Source: Stenotrophomonas maltophilia
GTDB lineage: Bacteria; Pseudomonadota; Gammaproteobacteria; Xanthomonadales; Xanthomonadaceae
Reading direction: 5' to 3'
DNA: 64,000 bases
Assembly: GCF_900186865.1 (NCBI RefSeq)
Contig: NZ_LT906480.1
Span: forward strand, 2,374,001-2,438,000
Shown here: one piece after another, positions 10,938 through 22,287 of the stretch
How positions within the stretch are numbered: position 1 is the stretch's first letter
How the letters are laid out: every line of letters begins with the position of its first letter
Notes under the pieces: generated by a model
Databases searched by the model: none
The model's input: the letters and a program-made list of their open reading frames with translations, nothing else
Told to the model about the DNA's origin: nothing
Translations under genes and position numbers: made by a program

Positions 10938-12488
10938 ATGTCTTCCCTGGCTCATCCCAAGCGTTCGCCCCTGCGCTTGAACCGTTTTGTCTTCTTCAGC
11001 TCCTCGGTGTCGATCGGCATCCTCGGGCTGCTCACCGTTCTCTATCCCGAAGGCAGCGAGCACTGGCTGCAATGGGCGCAGGCCGAGGTGTCGGCCGCGT
11101 TCGGCTGGTGGTACATGCTGCTGATCGTGCTGTGCCTGGGCTTCGTGCTGTGGCTGGCGTTCTCGCCGTATGGCCGCATCCGCCTGGGTCACAACGAGGA
11201 ATCGGCGGCCTTCGGCTACGTCGCCTGGGTCTCGATGCTGTTCTCGGCCGGCATCGGCATCGCGCTGCTGTACTACGGCGCCTACGAGCCGCTGGACCAC
11301 TTCCTGCATCCGCCCGGGCAACCCGGCGGCACCGTGGCCGCCGGCCGCGAGGCGATGGTGCTGACCTTCCTGCACTGGGGCCTGCACGGCTGGGCGCTGT
11401 ATGCGCTGGTCGGCGTGGCACTGGGCTATTTCGCCTACCGCCGTGACCTGCCGCTGGCGCTGCGCTCGGCGCTGTACCCGATCTTCGGTGAGCGCATCCA
11501 TGGTCGCATCGGCGACATGGTCGATGGCTTCGGCATCCTCGCCACGCTGATCTCGATGGTCACCAACCTCGGCATCGGCGCGCTGGTGGTGCAGTCCGGC
11601 CTGGTCTACCTGTTCCACATCCCGGATACGCCGCAGGTGCTGGTGGCGATCGTGCTGGTGATGATGGTGGTGGCCACCATCGGCGTGGTCGCCGGTGTGG
11701 AGAAGGGCATTGCCTGGTTGTCCAACCTCAACGTGCGCCTGCTGTGCGGCCTGCTGCTGTTCGTGCTGGTCACCGGCCCGACCCTGCACCTGTTCGATGG
11801 CCTGATCCAGAACACCGGCGATTACCTCGGTGCGTTCGTGCGCAAGAGTTTCGACATGTACCTCAACGACCCGAAGGGCCGTGAGTGGATGGGCTCGTGG
11901 ACGCTGTTCTACTGGGCCTGGTGGATCGCCTGGGCGCCGTTCGTCGGCCTTTTCGTGGCGCGCATCTCGCGCGGCCGCACCATCCGCGAAGTGATCATGG
12001 GCGTGCTGCTGATCCCGCTCGGCTTCACCCTGGCGTGGCTGTCGATCTTCGGCAACACCGCCATCGACCTGGTGCTCAACCATGGCCAGGCGATCCTGGG
12101 TGACGTGGCCCAGCACGATGCGGCGATGACGCTGTTCAAGCTGCTGGAATACCTGCCCGCCGCGCCGTACGTGGCCGGTGCCGCAGTGGTGATCGGCTTC
12201 GTGCTGTTCCTGACCCCGGTCGATTCGGGCACGCTGATGATCGCCAACCTGTGTACCCGTCGCGTTGACGATGGCGTGGAAGATGGCCATGACGCGCCGA
12301 TCTGGCTGCGCGTGTTCTGGGCCGTCGGCATCACCGTAGCCAGCGTCGGGCTGCTGCTGGCCGGCAATTTCAGCGCAATGCAGACGGCGGTGGTGCTGTG
12401 CGGCCTGCCGTTCTCGTTCACCCTGGCGTTCTACATGTGGGGCCTGCTGATGGCGCTGCGCACCGACCCGGACGCGCCGCGCCGCTGA
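10938..12488 (+). CDS. betT: BCCT-family choline transporter BetT, short form
   Basis: Inner-membrane sodium- or proton-coupled choline uptake protein. The 516-residue sequence shows about 12 membrane segments and the BCCT tryptophan-rich segment WTLFYWAWWIAWAPFVGLFV (about 322-341). It stops shortly after the last helix (LLMALRTDPDAPRR), so it lacks the long cytoplasmic C-terminus that senses osmotic stress in the roughly 677-residue E. coli BetT. Uptake may therefore be constitutive or governed mainly by transcription. It is divergent from betIBA and shares the operator region. Confidence 0.93.
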   Translation: MSSLAHPKRSPLRLNRFVFFSSSVSIGILGLLTVLYPEGSEHWLQWAQAEVSAAFGWWYMLLIVLCLGFVLWLAFSPYGRIRLGHNEESAAFGYVAWVSMLFSAGIGIALLYYGAYEPLDHFLHPPGQPGGTVAAGREAMVLTFLHWGLHGWALYALVGVALGYFAYRRDLPLALRSALYPIFGERIHGRIGDMVDGFGILATLISMVTNLGIGALVVQSGLVYLFHIPDTPQVLVAIVLVMMVVATIGVVAGVEKGIAWLSNLNVRLLCGLLLFVLVTGPTLHLFDGLIQNTGDYLGAFVRKSFDMYLNDPKGREWMGSWTLFYWAWWIAWAPFVGLFVARISRGRTIREVIMGVLLIPLGFTLAWLSIFGNTAIDLVLNHGQAILGDVAQHDAAMTLFKLLEYLPAAPYVAGAAVVIGFVLFLTPVDSGTLMIANLCTRRVDDGVEDGHDAPIWLRVFWAVGITVASVGLLLAGNFSAMQTAVVLCGLPFSFTLAFYMWGLLMALRTDPDAPRR

Positions 12489-12528
12489 GCGCGCACCTGG
12501 CGCCCATCCCGGTGCCGCCGGAGATGCG

Positions 12529-12551
12529 GTAGAGCCAGGCCATGCCTGGCT
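12529..12551. repeat. REP unit, GTAGAGCCAGGC type
   Basis: GTAG-headed palindrome with stem AGCCAGGC/GCCTGGCT around CAT, just downstream of betT. It is a variant of the SMAG-like family seen elsewhere in the window. Confidence 0.65.
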
Positions 12552-12564
12552 GCAGAGAAACAGG

Positions 12565-12596
12565 AAGGGCCGGATCCGCGAGGATCCGGCCCTTTT
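12565..12596. terminator. Bidirectional terminator between betT and acnA
   Basis: Thirteen-base perfect stem AAGGGCCGGATCC/GGATCCGGCCCTT with loop GCGA, followed by T residues on the plus strand. It serves convergent betT (+) and acnA (-). Confidence 0.85.
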
Positions 12597-12601
12597 GTTG
12601 G

Positions 12602-12627
12602 GTAGTCGACCAGCGGTCGACTCTACC
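12602..12627. repeat. REP unit, GTAGTCGACC type
   Basis: Palindrome GTAGTCGACC...GGTCGACTCTACC beside the acnA stop codon; GTAG-headed like the other REPs of the window. Confidence 0.65.
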
Positions 12628-12639
12628 GAGAGCGGAACG

Positions 12640-15393
<2,754 letters not shown>

Positions 15394-15604
15394 GCGGGGT
15401 AACTCCTTCTTGCGGATGGCTTGCTCTGGCCCGTGCGTGCAGGGGCCTGCTTGCGGTCGCCGGTGGCATTCCGGCCCCGGATCCTGCCCAGTATCGGCGA
15501 TCCAGCGCCCGGCAATGACCCGGCTGGCTTGGAACGCAAGGTTACAGCGGTGTGTGTAGCATTCGTGTCAGCGCGTGCGGTCGTCGCCCGCTGGCCCGAA
15601 CGCA

Positions 15605-15630
15605 GACGGGACGCCCATGGGCGTCCCGTC
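15605..15630. repeat. Perfect 26-bp palindrome in the acnA upstream region
   Basis: Fully self-complementary sequence with half-site GACGGGACGCCCA. It lies after the stop of the small secreted protein and upstream of acnA. No T-run follows on either strand, so it may be an RNA 3' hairpin or a repeat rather than a standard terminator. The rest of 15394-15653 holds the acnA 5' region with no clear promoter. Confidence 0.55.
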
Positions 15631-15653
15631 CGGAAGTGCGTGTCGAGCAGGAC

Positions 15654-16025
15654 TTACTTGCCGTTGGCGGCATCCAGCAGCGGATTGCCGGTCTTGCCAA
15701 CAGCGTTGCTCTTGGACTTGGCCGTCAGCACACCCTGCTTGTTGAATTCCAGGACGGTCGCTTCCTGGATGTTCTTGCCGAAGGTCTTGATCTTCACGTA
15801 GTCGTAGTACCAGACCTGCGTGTCGCCCAGCTGTTCGCGGCGGCCGGGTGCGCCGAACTTCTCACGGACCTGGTCCTGGCTGGTCTTGCCGACTTCCAGG
15901 GTGTCCATCTGCTGTTGGGTGATCTCGACGCCGGTGGTGTAGGCGCCGAACGGATTGGCGTGGGCTGCCGTCGTCGAAAGGGCCAGCGGGGCAGCCAGCA
16001 TCAGGGCAAGGGTCAAGGCGCGCAT
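15654..16025 (-). CDS. Small secreted BamE/SmpA-like domain protein
   Basis: The 123-residue product starts with a clear signal peptide (MRALTLALMLAAPLALSTTAAHA, cleavage about residue 23) and has no lipobox cysteine, so it is probably periplasmic. The mature part resembles the BamE/SmpA fold: ITQQQMDTLEVGKTSQDQV, then KFGAPGRREQLGDTQVWYYDY. The same pattern (a turn after 'VGKT..QV...FG.P') occurs in OmlA-like proteins. It is shorter than typical BamE and unlipidated, so a role in outer-membrane assembly is only a suggestion. It lies between acnA and the toxin-antitoxin pair and is probably a single-gene unit. Confidence 0.75.
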   Translation of the reverse strand: MRALTLALMLAAPLALSTTAAHANPFGAYTTGVEITQQQMDTLEVGKTSQDQVREKFGAPGRREQLGDTQVWYYDYVKIKTFGKNIQEATVLEFNKQGVLTAKSKSNAVGKTGNPLLDAANGK

Positions 16026-16159
16026 GGAACATCCTTTTATGGCGGGTAGGTGCGGGCGGCACGCGGTGCGTCCAGCCCGGGGCCGCAGCAGGTCGCTGCG
16101 GAGCCAGTCTAACCCCCGGATGCGACCAGCGCAGGATCGCGGTCACGGATTGGGCGGGT

Positions 16160-16199
16160 TTGTTCCAGATGCTGCGAGTATGTATAATTCATGCATACT
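16160..16199 (+). promoter_or_regulatory. Toxin-antitoxin promoter with overlapping operator
   Basis: A sigma-70 type promoter is visible: TTGTTC at 16160-16165, 17-base spacer, and perfect TATAAT at 16183-16188. An inverted repeat with nine-base arms (AGTATGTAT at 16177-16185 and ATGCATACT at 16191-16199, one mismatch, five-base spacer) covers the -10 box. This is the arrangement expected for autorepression by an AbrB-type antitoxin complex. The antitoxin ATG follows at 16218. Confidence 0.82.
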
Positions 16200-16217
16200 T
16201 TTTGAGGCGTACCCCCC

Positions 16218-16442
16218 ATGGAAGCCACCGTTGCTGAACGCGGACAGATCACCCTGCCCAAGGCGGTGCGTGATGCCCTCGGCCTGACCAAGGGCACGCT
16301 GCTGAAGGTCGAGCTGGACGGCAGCCGCATCATCCTGCGCAAGAGTGTTGACGATGCCATCTCACGGGCGCGCGGCAAGTTCGCGCTGGACGGCTTCGAA
16401 TCGTCCGACGCGGCGGTGCGCGCGGTGCGTGACGAGGAGTAA
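16218..16442 (+). CDS. vapB: AbrB/MazE-type antitoxin of a VapBC-like pair
   Basis: The 74-residue protein begins with a SpoVT/AbrB swapped-hairpin DNA-binding domain (TVAERGQITLPKAVRDALGL, then LLKVELDGSRIILRK). It ends in an acidic tail (SSDAAVRAVRDEE) that should wrap the toxin. It neutralises the PIN-domain toxin encoded three bases downstream and likely represses their shared promoter through the operator over the -10 box. The pair sits between the two aconitase genes. Confidence 0.86.
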   Translation: MEATVAERGQITLPKAVRDALGLTKGTLLKVELDGSRIILRKSVDDAISRARGKFALDGFESSDAAVRAVRDEE

Positions 16443-16445
16443 GCG

Positions 16446-16847
16446 GTGATGATCGCCGTCGATTCACCAGTTCTGGTCGAGCTGCTCAGCAATGGTCCGC
16501 AGGCCGATGCGGTGGAAGCCATCCTGCGGCAGAGCCTGGTCGGCGGCCGCGTGGTGGTCTGTGGCGCGACGTTGGCCGAAGTCTGCGCATCGCTGCGCGG
16601 CGGTGCCGAAGTGCTCGAAGCGCTGGAAGAGATGGGCGTGCATTTCAACCCGATGGAAGCCAAGTCGGCACTGCGCGCCGGCGAGATGCACCGCCGTCAT
16701 CGCCAGCGCGGCGGCAGCCGCCGCAGCCTGGACGAATTCATGGTCGGCGCCCACGCACTGCTGCAGTGCGACGGCCTGATCACCTGGAACGACACGTTTT
16801 ACCGCGACTACTTCAAGGGCCTGAAGCTGATCGTGCCGCAAGCCTGA
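16446..16847 (+). CDS. vapC: PIN-domain ribonuclease toxin, VapC-like
   Basis: Probable Mg-dependent endoribonuclease toxin. The 133-residue protein has the acidic PIN residues D6 ([13 protein letters not shown]), E45 ([11 protein letters not shown]), D96 ([12 protein letters not shown]) and D116 ([12 protein letters not shown]), all in the expected order, so it looks active. Translation may start at GTG 16446 or ATG 16449, three to six bases after the antitoxin stop, indicating coupling. The family is AbrB-linked PIN toxins; the RNA target cannot be read from sequence. Confidence 0.85.
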   Translation: MMIAVDSPVLVELLSNGPQADAVEAILRQSLVGGRVVVCGATLAEVCASLRGGAEVLEALEEMGVHFNPMEAKSALRAGEMHRRHRQRGGSRRSLDEFMVGAHALLQCDGLITWNDTFYRDYFKGLKLIVPQA

Positions 16848-16890
16848 GCCCACTTTGTTTTTTCAACCTACGCATTACCCGGGAGTTGTC

Positions 16891-19482
16891 ATGTTGGAAG
16901 CCTACCGCCACCACGTCGCCGAGCGCGCTGCGCTTGGCATCCCGCCGCTGCCGCTGAGCGCGCAGCAGACGGCCGATGTCATCGAACTGCTGAAGAACCC
17001 GCCGCAGGGCGAGGCCGAGTTCCTGCTCGACCTGCTGACCCACCGCGTGCCGGCCGGCGTCGATGACGCAGCCAAGGTCAAGGCCTCGTACCTGGCCGCG
17101 ATCGCGCTGGGCAGCGAGCAGAACCCGCTGATCAGCCGCGAGCGCGCCACCGAACTGCTGGGCACCATGCTCGGCGGTTACAACGTTGCGCCGCTGGTGC
17201 AGCTGCTTGACAACACCAGCGTCGGCACCATTGCCGCCAACGGCCTGAAGAAGACCCTGCTGGTGTTCGACGCGTTCCACGACGTGCAGGAAAAGGCCAA
17301 GGCCGGCAACGCCAACGCCCAGGCCGTGCTGCAGAGCTGGGCCGATGCCGAGTGGTTCACCAGCAACCCGGAAGTGCCGCAGAGCCTGACCGTCACCGTG
17401 TTCAAGGTGCCTGGCGAGACCAACACCGACGACCTGTCGCCGGCACCGGATGCGACCACCCGCCCGGACATCCCGATGCACGCCCTGGCGATGCTGAAGA
17501 ACAAGCGCGACGACGCGCCGTTCACCCCGGAAGAAGACGGCAAGCGCGGCCCGATCCAGCAGATCCTCGACCTGAAGGACAAGGGCCACCTGGTTGCCTA
17601 TGTCGGCGACGTGGTCGGTACCGGCTCCTCGCGCAAGTCGGCCACCAACAGCGTGCTGTGGTGGACCGGTGATGACATTCCGTTCATCCCGAACAAGCGC
17701 GCCGGTGGCGTCTGCCTGGGTTCGAAGATCGCCCCGATCTTCTACAACACCATGGAAGATGCCGGCGCACTGCCGATCGAGCTGGACGTGTCGAAGATGG
17801 AGCACGGCGATGTGGTCGAGCTGCGTCCGTACGAAGGCAAGGCGCTGAAGAACGGTGAAGTGATCGCCGAGTTCCAGGTCAAGTCCGAAGTGCTGTTCGA
17901 CGAAGTGCGTGCCGGTGGCCGCATTCCGCTGATCATCGGCCGTGGCCTGACCGGCAAGGCGCGCGAAGCGCTGGGCCTGGCCCCGACCAACCTGTTCCGC
18001 CTGCCCGTGCAGCCGGCCGACACCGGCAAGGGCTTCTCGCTGGCACAGAAGATGGTCGGCCGCGCCTGTGGCCTGCCGGAAGGCCAGGGCATGCGCCCGG
18101 GCACCTACTGCGAACCGAAGATGACCTCGGTCGGCTCGCAGGACACCACCGGCCCGATGACCCGTGACGAGCTGAAGGACCTGGCCTGCCTGGGCTTCTC
18201 GGCCGATCTGGTGATGCAGTCGTTCTGCCACACCGCCGCCTACCCGAAGCCGGTGGACGTGAAGACCCACCACACCCTGCCGGAGTTCATCTCCACCCGT
18301 GGCGGCGTTTCGCTGCGCCCGGGCGACGGCGTGATCCACAGCTGGCTCAACCGCATGCTGCTGCCGGACACCGTGGGTACCGGTGGTGACTCGCACACCC
18401 GCTTCCCGGTGGGCATTTCGTTCCCGGCCGGTTCGGGCCTGGTCGCCTTCGCTGCGGCCACCGGCGTGATGCCGCTGGACATGCCGGAGTCGGTGCTGGT
18501 GCGCTTCAAGGGCAAGATGCAGCCGGGCGTGACCCTGCGTGACCTGGTCAACGCGATCCCGCTGTACGCGATCAAGTCGGGCCTGCTGACCGTGGCCAAG
18601 GCTGGCAAGAAGAACATCTTCTCCGGCCGCATCCTGGAAATCGAAGGCCTGCCGGAGCTGAAGGTCGAACAGGCGTTCGAACTGTCCGACGCCTCGGCCG
18701 AGCGTTCGGCGGCCGGTTGCTCGGTGCGCCTGAACAAGGAACCGATCATCGAGTACCTGACCAGCAACATCACGCTGCTGAAGTGGATGATTGCCGAGGG
18801 CTACCAGGATCCGCGTTCGCTGCAGCGTCGCATCGAGAAGATGGAGGCGTGGCTGGCCAACCCGCAGCTGCTGGAGCCGGATGCCGACGCCGAGTACGCC
18901 GCCGTCATCGAGATCGACCTGGCCGACATCCACGAGCCGATCGTGGCCTGCCCGAACGATCCGGACGACGTGAAGACCCTGTCCGAAGTCGCTGGCGCCA
19001 AGATCGACGAAGTGTTCATCGGTTCGTGCATGACCAACATCGGTCACTTCCGTGCCGCTGCCAAGCTGCTGGAAGGCAAGCGTGACCTGCCGACCCGCCT
19101 GTGGGTGGCTCCGCCGACCAAGATGGATGCTTCGGAGCTGACCAAGGAAGGCGTGTACGGCACCTTCGGCGCCACCGGCGCCCGCATGGAAATGCCGGGC
19201 TGCTCGCTGTGCATGGGCAACCAGGCGCAGATCCGCGAAGGCTCCACCGCGATGTCGACCTCGACCCGCAACTTCCCGAACCGCCTGGGCCGCAACACCA
19301 ACGTGTACCTGGGTTCGGCCGAACTGGCCGCGATCTGCTCGCGTCTGGGCCGCATCCCGACCAAGGAGGAGTACATGGCGGACATCGGCGTGATCAACGC
19401 CAATGGTGCGGAGATCTACCGCTACATGAACTTCGACCAGATCGAGGAATACCAGGACGTGGCCAACACGGTCGCTGCCTGA
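16891..19482 (+). CDS. acnB: Aconitate hydratase AcnB
   Basis: Main TCA-cycle aconitase, also able to bind RNA as an apoprotein in E. coli. Start ATG 16891 ([16 protein letters not shown]) has GGGAG upstream and gives 863 residues, close to E. coli AcnB (865). The N-terminal HEAT-like domain and the early swivelling domain ([16 protein letters not shown]) are followed by the cluster cysteines C713 ([11 protein letters not shown]), C771 and C774 ([11 protein letters not shown]). It lies 43 bases after the toxin gene but has its own ribosome binding site; whether it shares the toxin-antitoxin transcript is not clear. Confidence 0.97.
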   Translation: MLEAYRHHVAERAALGIPPLPLSAQQTADVIELLKNPPQGEAEFLLDLLTHRVPAGVDDAAKVKASYLAAIALGSEQNPLISRERATELLGTMLGGYNVAPLVQLLDNTSVGTIAANGLKKTLLVFDAFHDVQEKAKAGNANAQAVLQSWADAEWFTSNPEVPQSLTVTVFKVPGETNTDDLSPAPDATTRPDIPMHALAMLKNKRDDAPFTPEEDGKRGPIQQILDLKDKGHLVAYVGDVVGTGSSRKSATNSVLWWTGDDIPFIPNKRAGGVCLGSKIAPIFYNTMEDAGALPIELDVSKMEHGDVVELRPYEGKALKNGEVIAEFQVKSEVLFDEVRAGGRIPLIIGRGLTGKAREALGLAPTNLFRLPVQPADTGKGFSLAQKMVGRACGLPEGQGMRPGTYCEPKMTSVGSQDTTGPMTRDELKDLACLGFSADLVMQSFCHTAAYPKPVDVKTHHTLPEFISTRGGVSLRPGDGVIHSWLNRMLLPDTVGTGGDSHTRFPVGISFPAGSGLVAFAAATGVMPLDMPESVLVRFKGKMQPGVTLRDLVNAIPLYAIKSGLLTVAKAGKKNIFSGRILEIEGLPELKVEQAFELSDASAERSAAGCSVRLNKEPIIEYLTSNITLLKWMIAEGYQDPRSLQRRIEKMEAWLANPQLLEPDADAEYAAVIEIDLADIHEPIVACPNDPDDVKTLSEVAGAKIDEVFIGSCMTNIGHFRAAAKLLEGKRDLPTRLWVAPPTKMDASELTKEGVYGTFGATGARMEMPGCSLCMGNQAQIREGSTAMSTSTRNFPNRLGRNTNVYLGSAELAAICSRLGRIPTKEEYMADIGVINANGAEIYRYMNFDQIEEYQDVANTVAA

Positions 19483-19486
19483 TGCG

Positions 19487-19510
19487 GTAGTGCCGGCCAC
19501 TGGCCGGCAC
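19487..19510. repeat. SMAG-type REP unit
   Basis: GTAG followed by stem TGCCGGCCA/TGGCCGGCA, four bases after the acnB stop: the canonical GTAG-headed S. maltophilia REP. Confidence 0.82.
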
Positions 19511-19520
19511 GCCGTTGAAA

Positions 19521-19554
19521 CGAAGAACCCCCGGTGAGAGCCGGGGGTTCTTCG
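19521..19554. terminator. Bidirectional terminator after acnB
   Basis: Fourteen-base stem CGAAGAACCCCCGG/CCGGGGGTTCTTCG with loop TGAGAG, T-rich at both outer edges. It serves acnB (+) and the convergent secreted-protein gene (-). Confidence 0.82.
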
Positions 19555-19573
19555 TTTGGGGGCGTACCCAGGT

Positions 19574-20518
19574 TCAGGCCTGGGTAACGGCCGCCGCTTC
19601 CTCGGTCACGGCCGGCGTTTCCGCCGGAAGCTCGGCTTCCACCGCAGGCTGCGGCAGAGCGCCATGGTCGGGGAACAGGCGGGGCAGCTCAGCCACGAAA
19701 CGCGCGATGCAGGCCTCGGCGAACTCACGCGACGCCGCCTTGGCCTTCGCGTAGTCGTCTGCCTGCCATTCCTGCAGCGGGGCAACCCGTGCTTCGTCCC
19801 GGCAGTGCACGCCCTGGCCGCCACTGGCGCTGCGGAACAGCTTGCGCACCACCGGGAAGCCGATGGTTACATCGTGGCGCAGCTCGTAGGGGGTCTCTGC
19901 ATCGCTGAGCTTCTGGTACACCAGCGACCACTGGCCGGCACTGGCTTCCACGGTGCGCTCGTCGCTGGGAATGGCGCCGGGGTGGGCCGCGAAATAGAGT
20001 GCCAGCTGCTCGCGGATCATGCCGGGCAATGCGCCGAAGGCCGGGCTGGGCACAGAGTGGATGTCCTCGCCACGGACGTTGTTCTTGCTGAAGCTGTTGC
20101 TGGTACCGATGTCACCCACGCCAGTGACGAACGCCAGAGCAGACAGGCCGACCTTGGCCGCGGTGACGGCAGCGGTGTCGGCACGCATCACCAGGCGCAG
20201 CACGTGATCGCCCACGCGATTGCCGTTGGGGCCTGCACCCAGTCCGGAGGTGACCTTGATGTGCTGCAGGCTGCTGTAGTCGACAGGAGGTGCCACGGCG
20301 GCTGTGACATTCCCGATGGCCGGATCGGCCGCGGTGGGGGCGTGCGCCGCGTCTGGCGCGGTCGCCGCATCCGTTGCTGGATCGAGCGTTGATCCGCTGG
20401 TGACCGCGGAATCCACGGAAGGCGTGGGTGTGGGTGCTTCGTCGTTGGCGTAGGCCGACGGCGCCAGCAGCAGGGTGGCCGCGATCGCGGCGGTGAGGCA
20501 GGTTGGGCGTAATGCCAC
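19574..20518 (-). CDS. Secreted protein of unknown function, paralogue A
   Basis: The family was not recognised. The 314-residue protein has a signal peptide (MALRPTCLTAAIAATLLLAPSAYA). A Pro/Ala/Thr-rich linker follows (about 28-75), then a domain shared with the next upstream gene: HIKVTSGLGAGPNG, GEDIHSVPSPAFGALPG, QWSLVYQKLSDAETPYEL and EWQADDYAKAKAASREFAEA, with paired cysteines near CRDEA and EACIA. The tail is acidic. The start is GTG 20518 with AAGGAG seven bases upstream. The protein is probably periplasmic. It lies 90 bases after its paralogue in the same direction and 55 bases from a shared terminator with acnB. Confidence 0.8.
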   Translation of the reverse strand: MALRPTCLTAAIAATLLLAPSAYANDEAPTPTPSVDSAVTSGSTLDPATDAATAPDAAHAPTAADPAIGNVTAAVAPPVDYSSLQHIKVTSGLGAGPNGNRVGDHVLRLVMRADTAAVTAAKVGLSALAFVTGVGDIGTSNSFSKNNVRGEDIHSVPSPAFGALPGMIREQLALYFAAHPGAIPSDERTVEASAGQWSLVYQKLSDAETPYELRHDVTIGFPVVRKLFRSASGGQGVHCRDEARVAPLQEWQADDYAKAKAASREFAEACIARFVAELPRLFPDHGALPQPAVEAELPAETPAVTEEAAAVTQA

Positions 20519-20608
20519 GGTAGTACTCCTTGGGGAAACGAAGATGAGGCGCTGTGTGCGCTCTGGTGGTTGATGCCCGGCGAAGGCCGAAGGCAGGGGA
20601 GCGATTGC

Positions 20609-22195
20609 TCAGTGCGGCGCGAATTCCCTGATCGGGAACGCATTGCAATGGGCGATCGCAGCGGCGATGTCGACCGGAGCATCGGCGGCGGCACTGCGGC
20701 GCCTGTTCACCGTGGCCGCCTCTTCCCACAGGCTGGGCAATACCTGCGGTGCGTCCAGTACGCGTTCGCGCACGGCATCGTGAAGGGCGCTGCTGTAATC
20801 GGTAGCCGGTACCACCACGCACAGGCGTGTGCCGGGATTGCTGCTGGCCTGCTGCAGCATCTTCCGCAGTGCCTCGGTGCTGCCCGCGTCGTCGGTCAAC
20901 CGTTCCGGTGCGCTGCCCTGGCGGGCATCCTGGATCTGCAGCTGGCCTGGGCTGAACAGCAGGACCTGCATGTCCTGCCGCGGTTCAACGCGCACCGGCG
21001 CACGCGTGCCCTCACAGATGCTGGGGGTCTTGCGCGCAACCTGTGGCGTCGTGCTGCCATCGGCGTGTACCTGGCGCAGATGCAGGCGGCACATCTTGTC
21101 GGCCACTTCCATTTCCACTTCGTAGTCCTGTCCGGGCCTGGCCACGAACTGACCCGACAACTGCCCGTCGCAGTACATGCGGCTTGATGCGTCGAAGCGC
21201 GCTTCGACGATCAGCGGCTTGCCGCCGGCGACTTCGTACTCCTGGTAGCTGAGCATGGAGAACCGCTCGTTCTCCTTGCTGCGCAGGGTTTCCGTGGCGG
21301 GGATGCCGAGCACGCCCTTGTCACCGGCGTTGTTGTACTTGACGTCGATCCTGTCGCGGTAGTCCTCGCGGCAGGCGGCGTCGGTGTACAGGGTGGTGGT
21401 CCGCCCCAGGCTGGCATAGATGCGCACCCGTGCCGGCGGCACGGCACCGCCTGCGTAGGCCGTGAGATCTTCAGCAGCAAGCGGGCGAGGGTACATCGCC
21501 GGTATTCGCTTGATGAGCTGCTCTGTGCACTTCATCGTGATCACCTGGGCGGCAATCTTGAGCCTGGCGTAGTCATTGGCCTGCCACTCGCCCAGGGTCG
21601 CCCGGTCGTCGCTGTCACTGCATCTGATGATTTCAGCCAGGGTGCCATCGGCACGGCGTTGCTCGATGGTGCTGACGTGGTTGAGGCGGTAAAGGGGATC
21701 CTTCCGCGTGTTGCCCTGGTGCACCAGCGCCCAGGTGTCTGCACTGAAACGCAGGGTGCTGCTCTGGTTGGGCAGCGCGTCAGGCGCATAGCTGAAGTAG
21801 CCACCCACCAGCGCCCTGGCTACGTTGGGCATCAGCGTGGTGGCGGGGCTGGCCTGGCTCTCGACGATGCTGCCGGGCAGGGTGTTGCGCCGGAAGTAGT
21901 CCGGCTCATTGCCGCTGAAGAGCAGTGCGAGGCCCTTTGGCGTGAGCGACTCGCTGTCATCGGGGGTGACGATGCGCAACGCCACGTCGGGTGCGTGGAG
22001 GCGCTTCGATGCGGTATCCGGACCACTCTGGATGTGGACGCGATCGGTCCAGGCGGTGCCCTTCGCGACGGGGGCGGGGGGAAGGCCCGGGGTGGCCTGC
22101 GGCGGTGCCGGCACGCCGGCAGCGGTAGCTGCCAGCGGAGCCAGCAGAGCGGCCGCCAGCAGTGACGGTTGGTAACGGAAGAGACGCAGGGCCAT
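20609..22195 (-). CDS. Secreted protein of unknown function, paralogue B
   Basis: The family was not recognised. The 528-residue product has a signal peptide (MALRLFRYQPSLLAAALLAPLAATAAG). An N-terminal domain related to paralogue A follows: VHIQSGPDTASKRLHAPD, LPGSIVESQASPATTLMPN, TWALVHQGNTRKDPLYRL and EWQANDYARLKIAAQVITMK. It also has about 300 further residues with a cysteine-containing beta-rich stretch (YTDAACREDY, RMYCDGQLSGQFVARPG, CRLHLRQVHADG). ATG 22195 has AAGGAG seven bases upstream; an in-frame Met at 22249 lacks it. It follows cheB after 92 bases in the same direction, so it may or may not belong to the chemotaxis unit. Confidence 0.8.
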   Translation of the reverse strand: MALRLFRYQPSLLAAALLAPLAATAAGVPAPPQATPGLPPAPVAKGTAWTDRVHIQSGPDTASKRLHAPDVALRIVTPDDSESLTPKGLALLFSGNEPDYFRRNTLPGSIVESQASPATTLMPNVARALVGGYFSYAPDALPNQSSTLRFSADTWALVHQGNTRKDPLYRLNHVSTIEQRRADGTLAEIIRCSDSDDRATLGEWQANDYARLKIAAQVITMKCTEQLIKRIPAMYPRPLAAEDLTAYAGGAVPPARVRIYASLGRTTTLYTDAACREDYRDRIDVKYNNAGDKGVLGIPATETLRSKENERFSMLSYQEYEVAGGKPLIVEARFDASSRMYCDGQLSGQFVARPGQDYEVEMEVADKMCRLHLRQVHADGSTTPQVARKTPSICEGTRAPVRVEPRQDMQVLLFSPGQLQIQDARQGSAPERLTDDAGSTEALRKMLQQASSNPGTRLCVVVPATDYSSALHDAVRERVLDAPQVLPSLWEEAATVNRRRSAAADAPVDIAAAIAHCNAFPIREFAPH

Positions 22196-22287
22196 GGTCA
22201 AACTCCTTGGAAAACACGACAGCCGTGCCGGCCCTTCCGGGGCCGGCATCTGAAAGAGGAAATCAGACGGTGCGATGCCGCGGACGA

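Noticed and set aside
15605..15630. 26-bp palindrome as a rho-independent terminator
   Set aside because: The stem is perfect but no T-run follows on either strand, so it is listed only as a palindrome.
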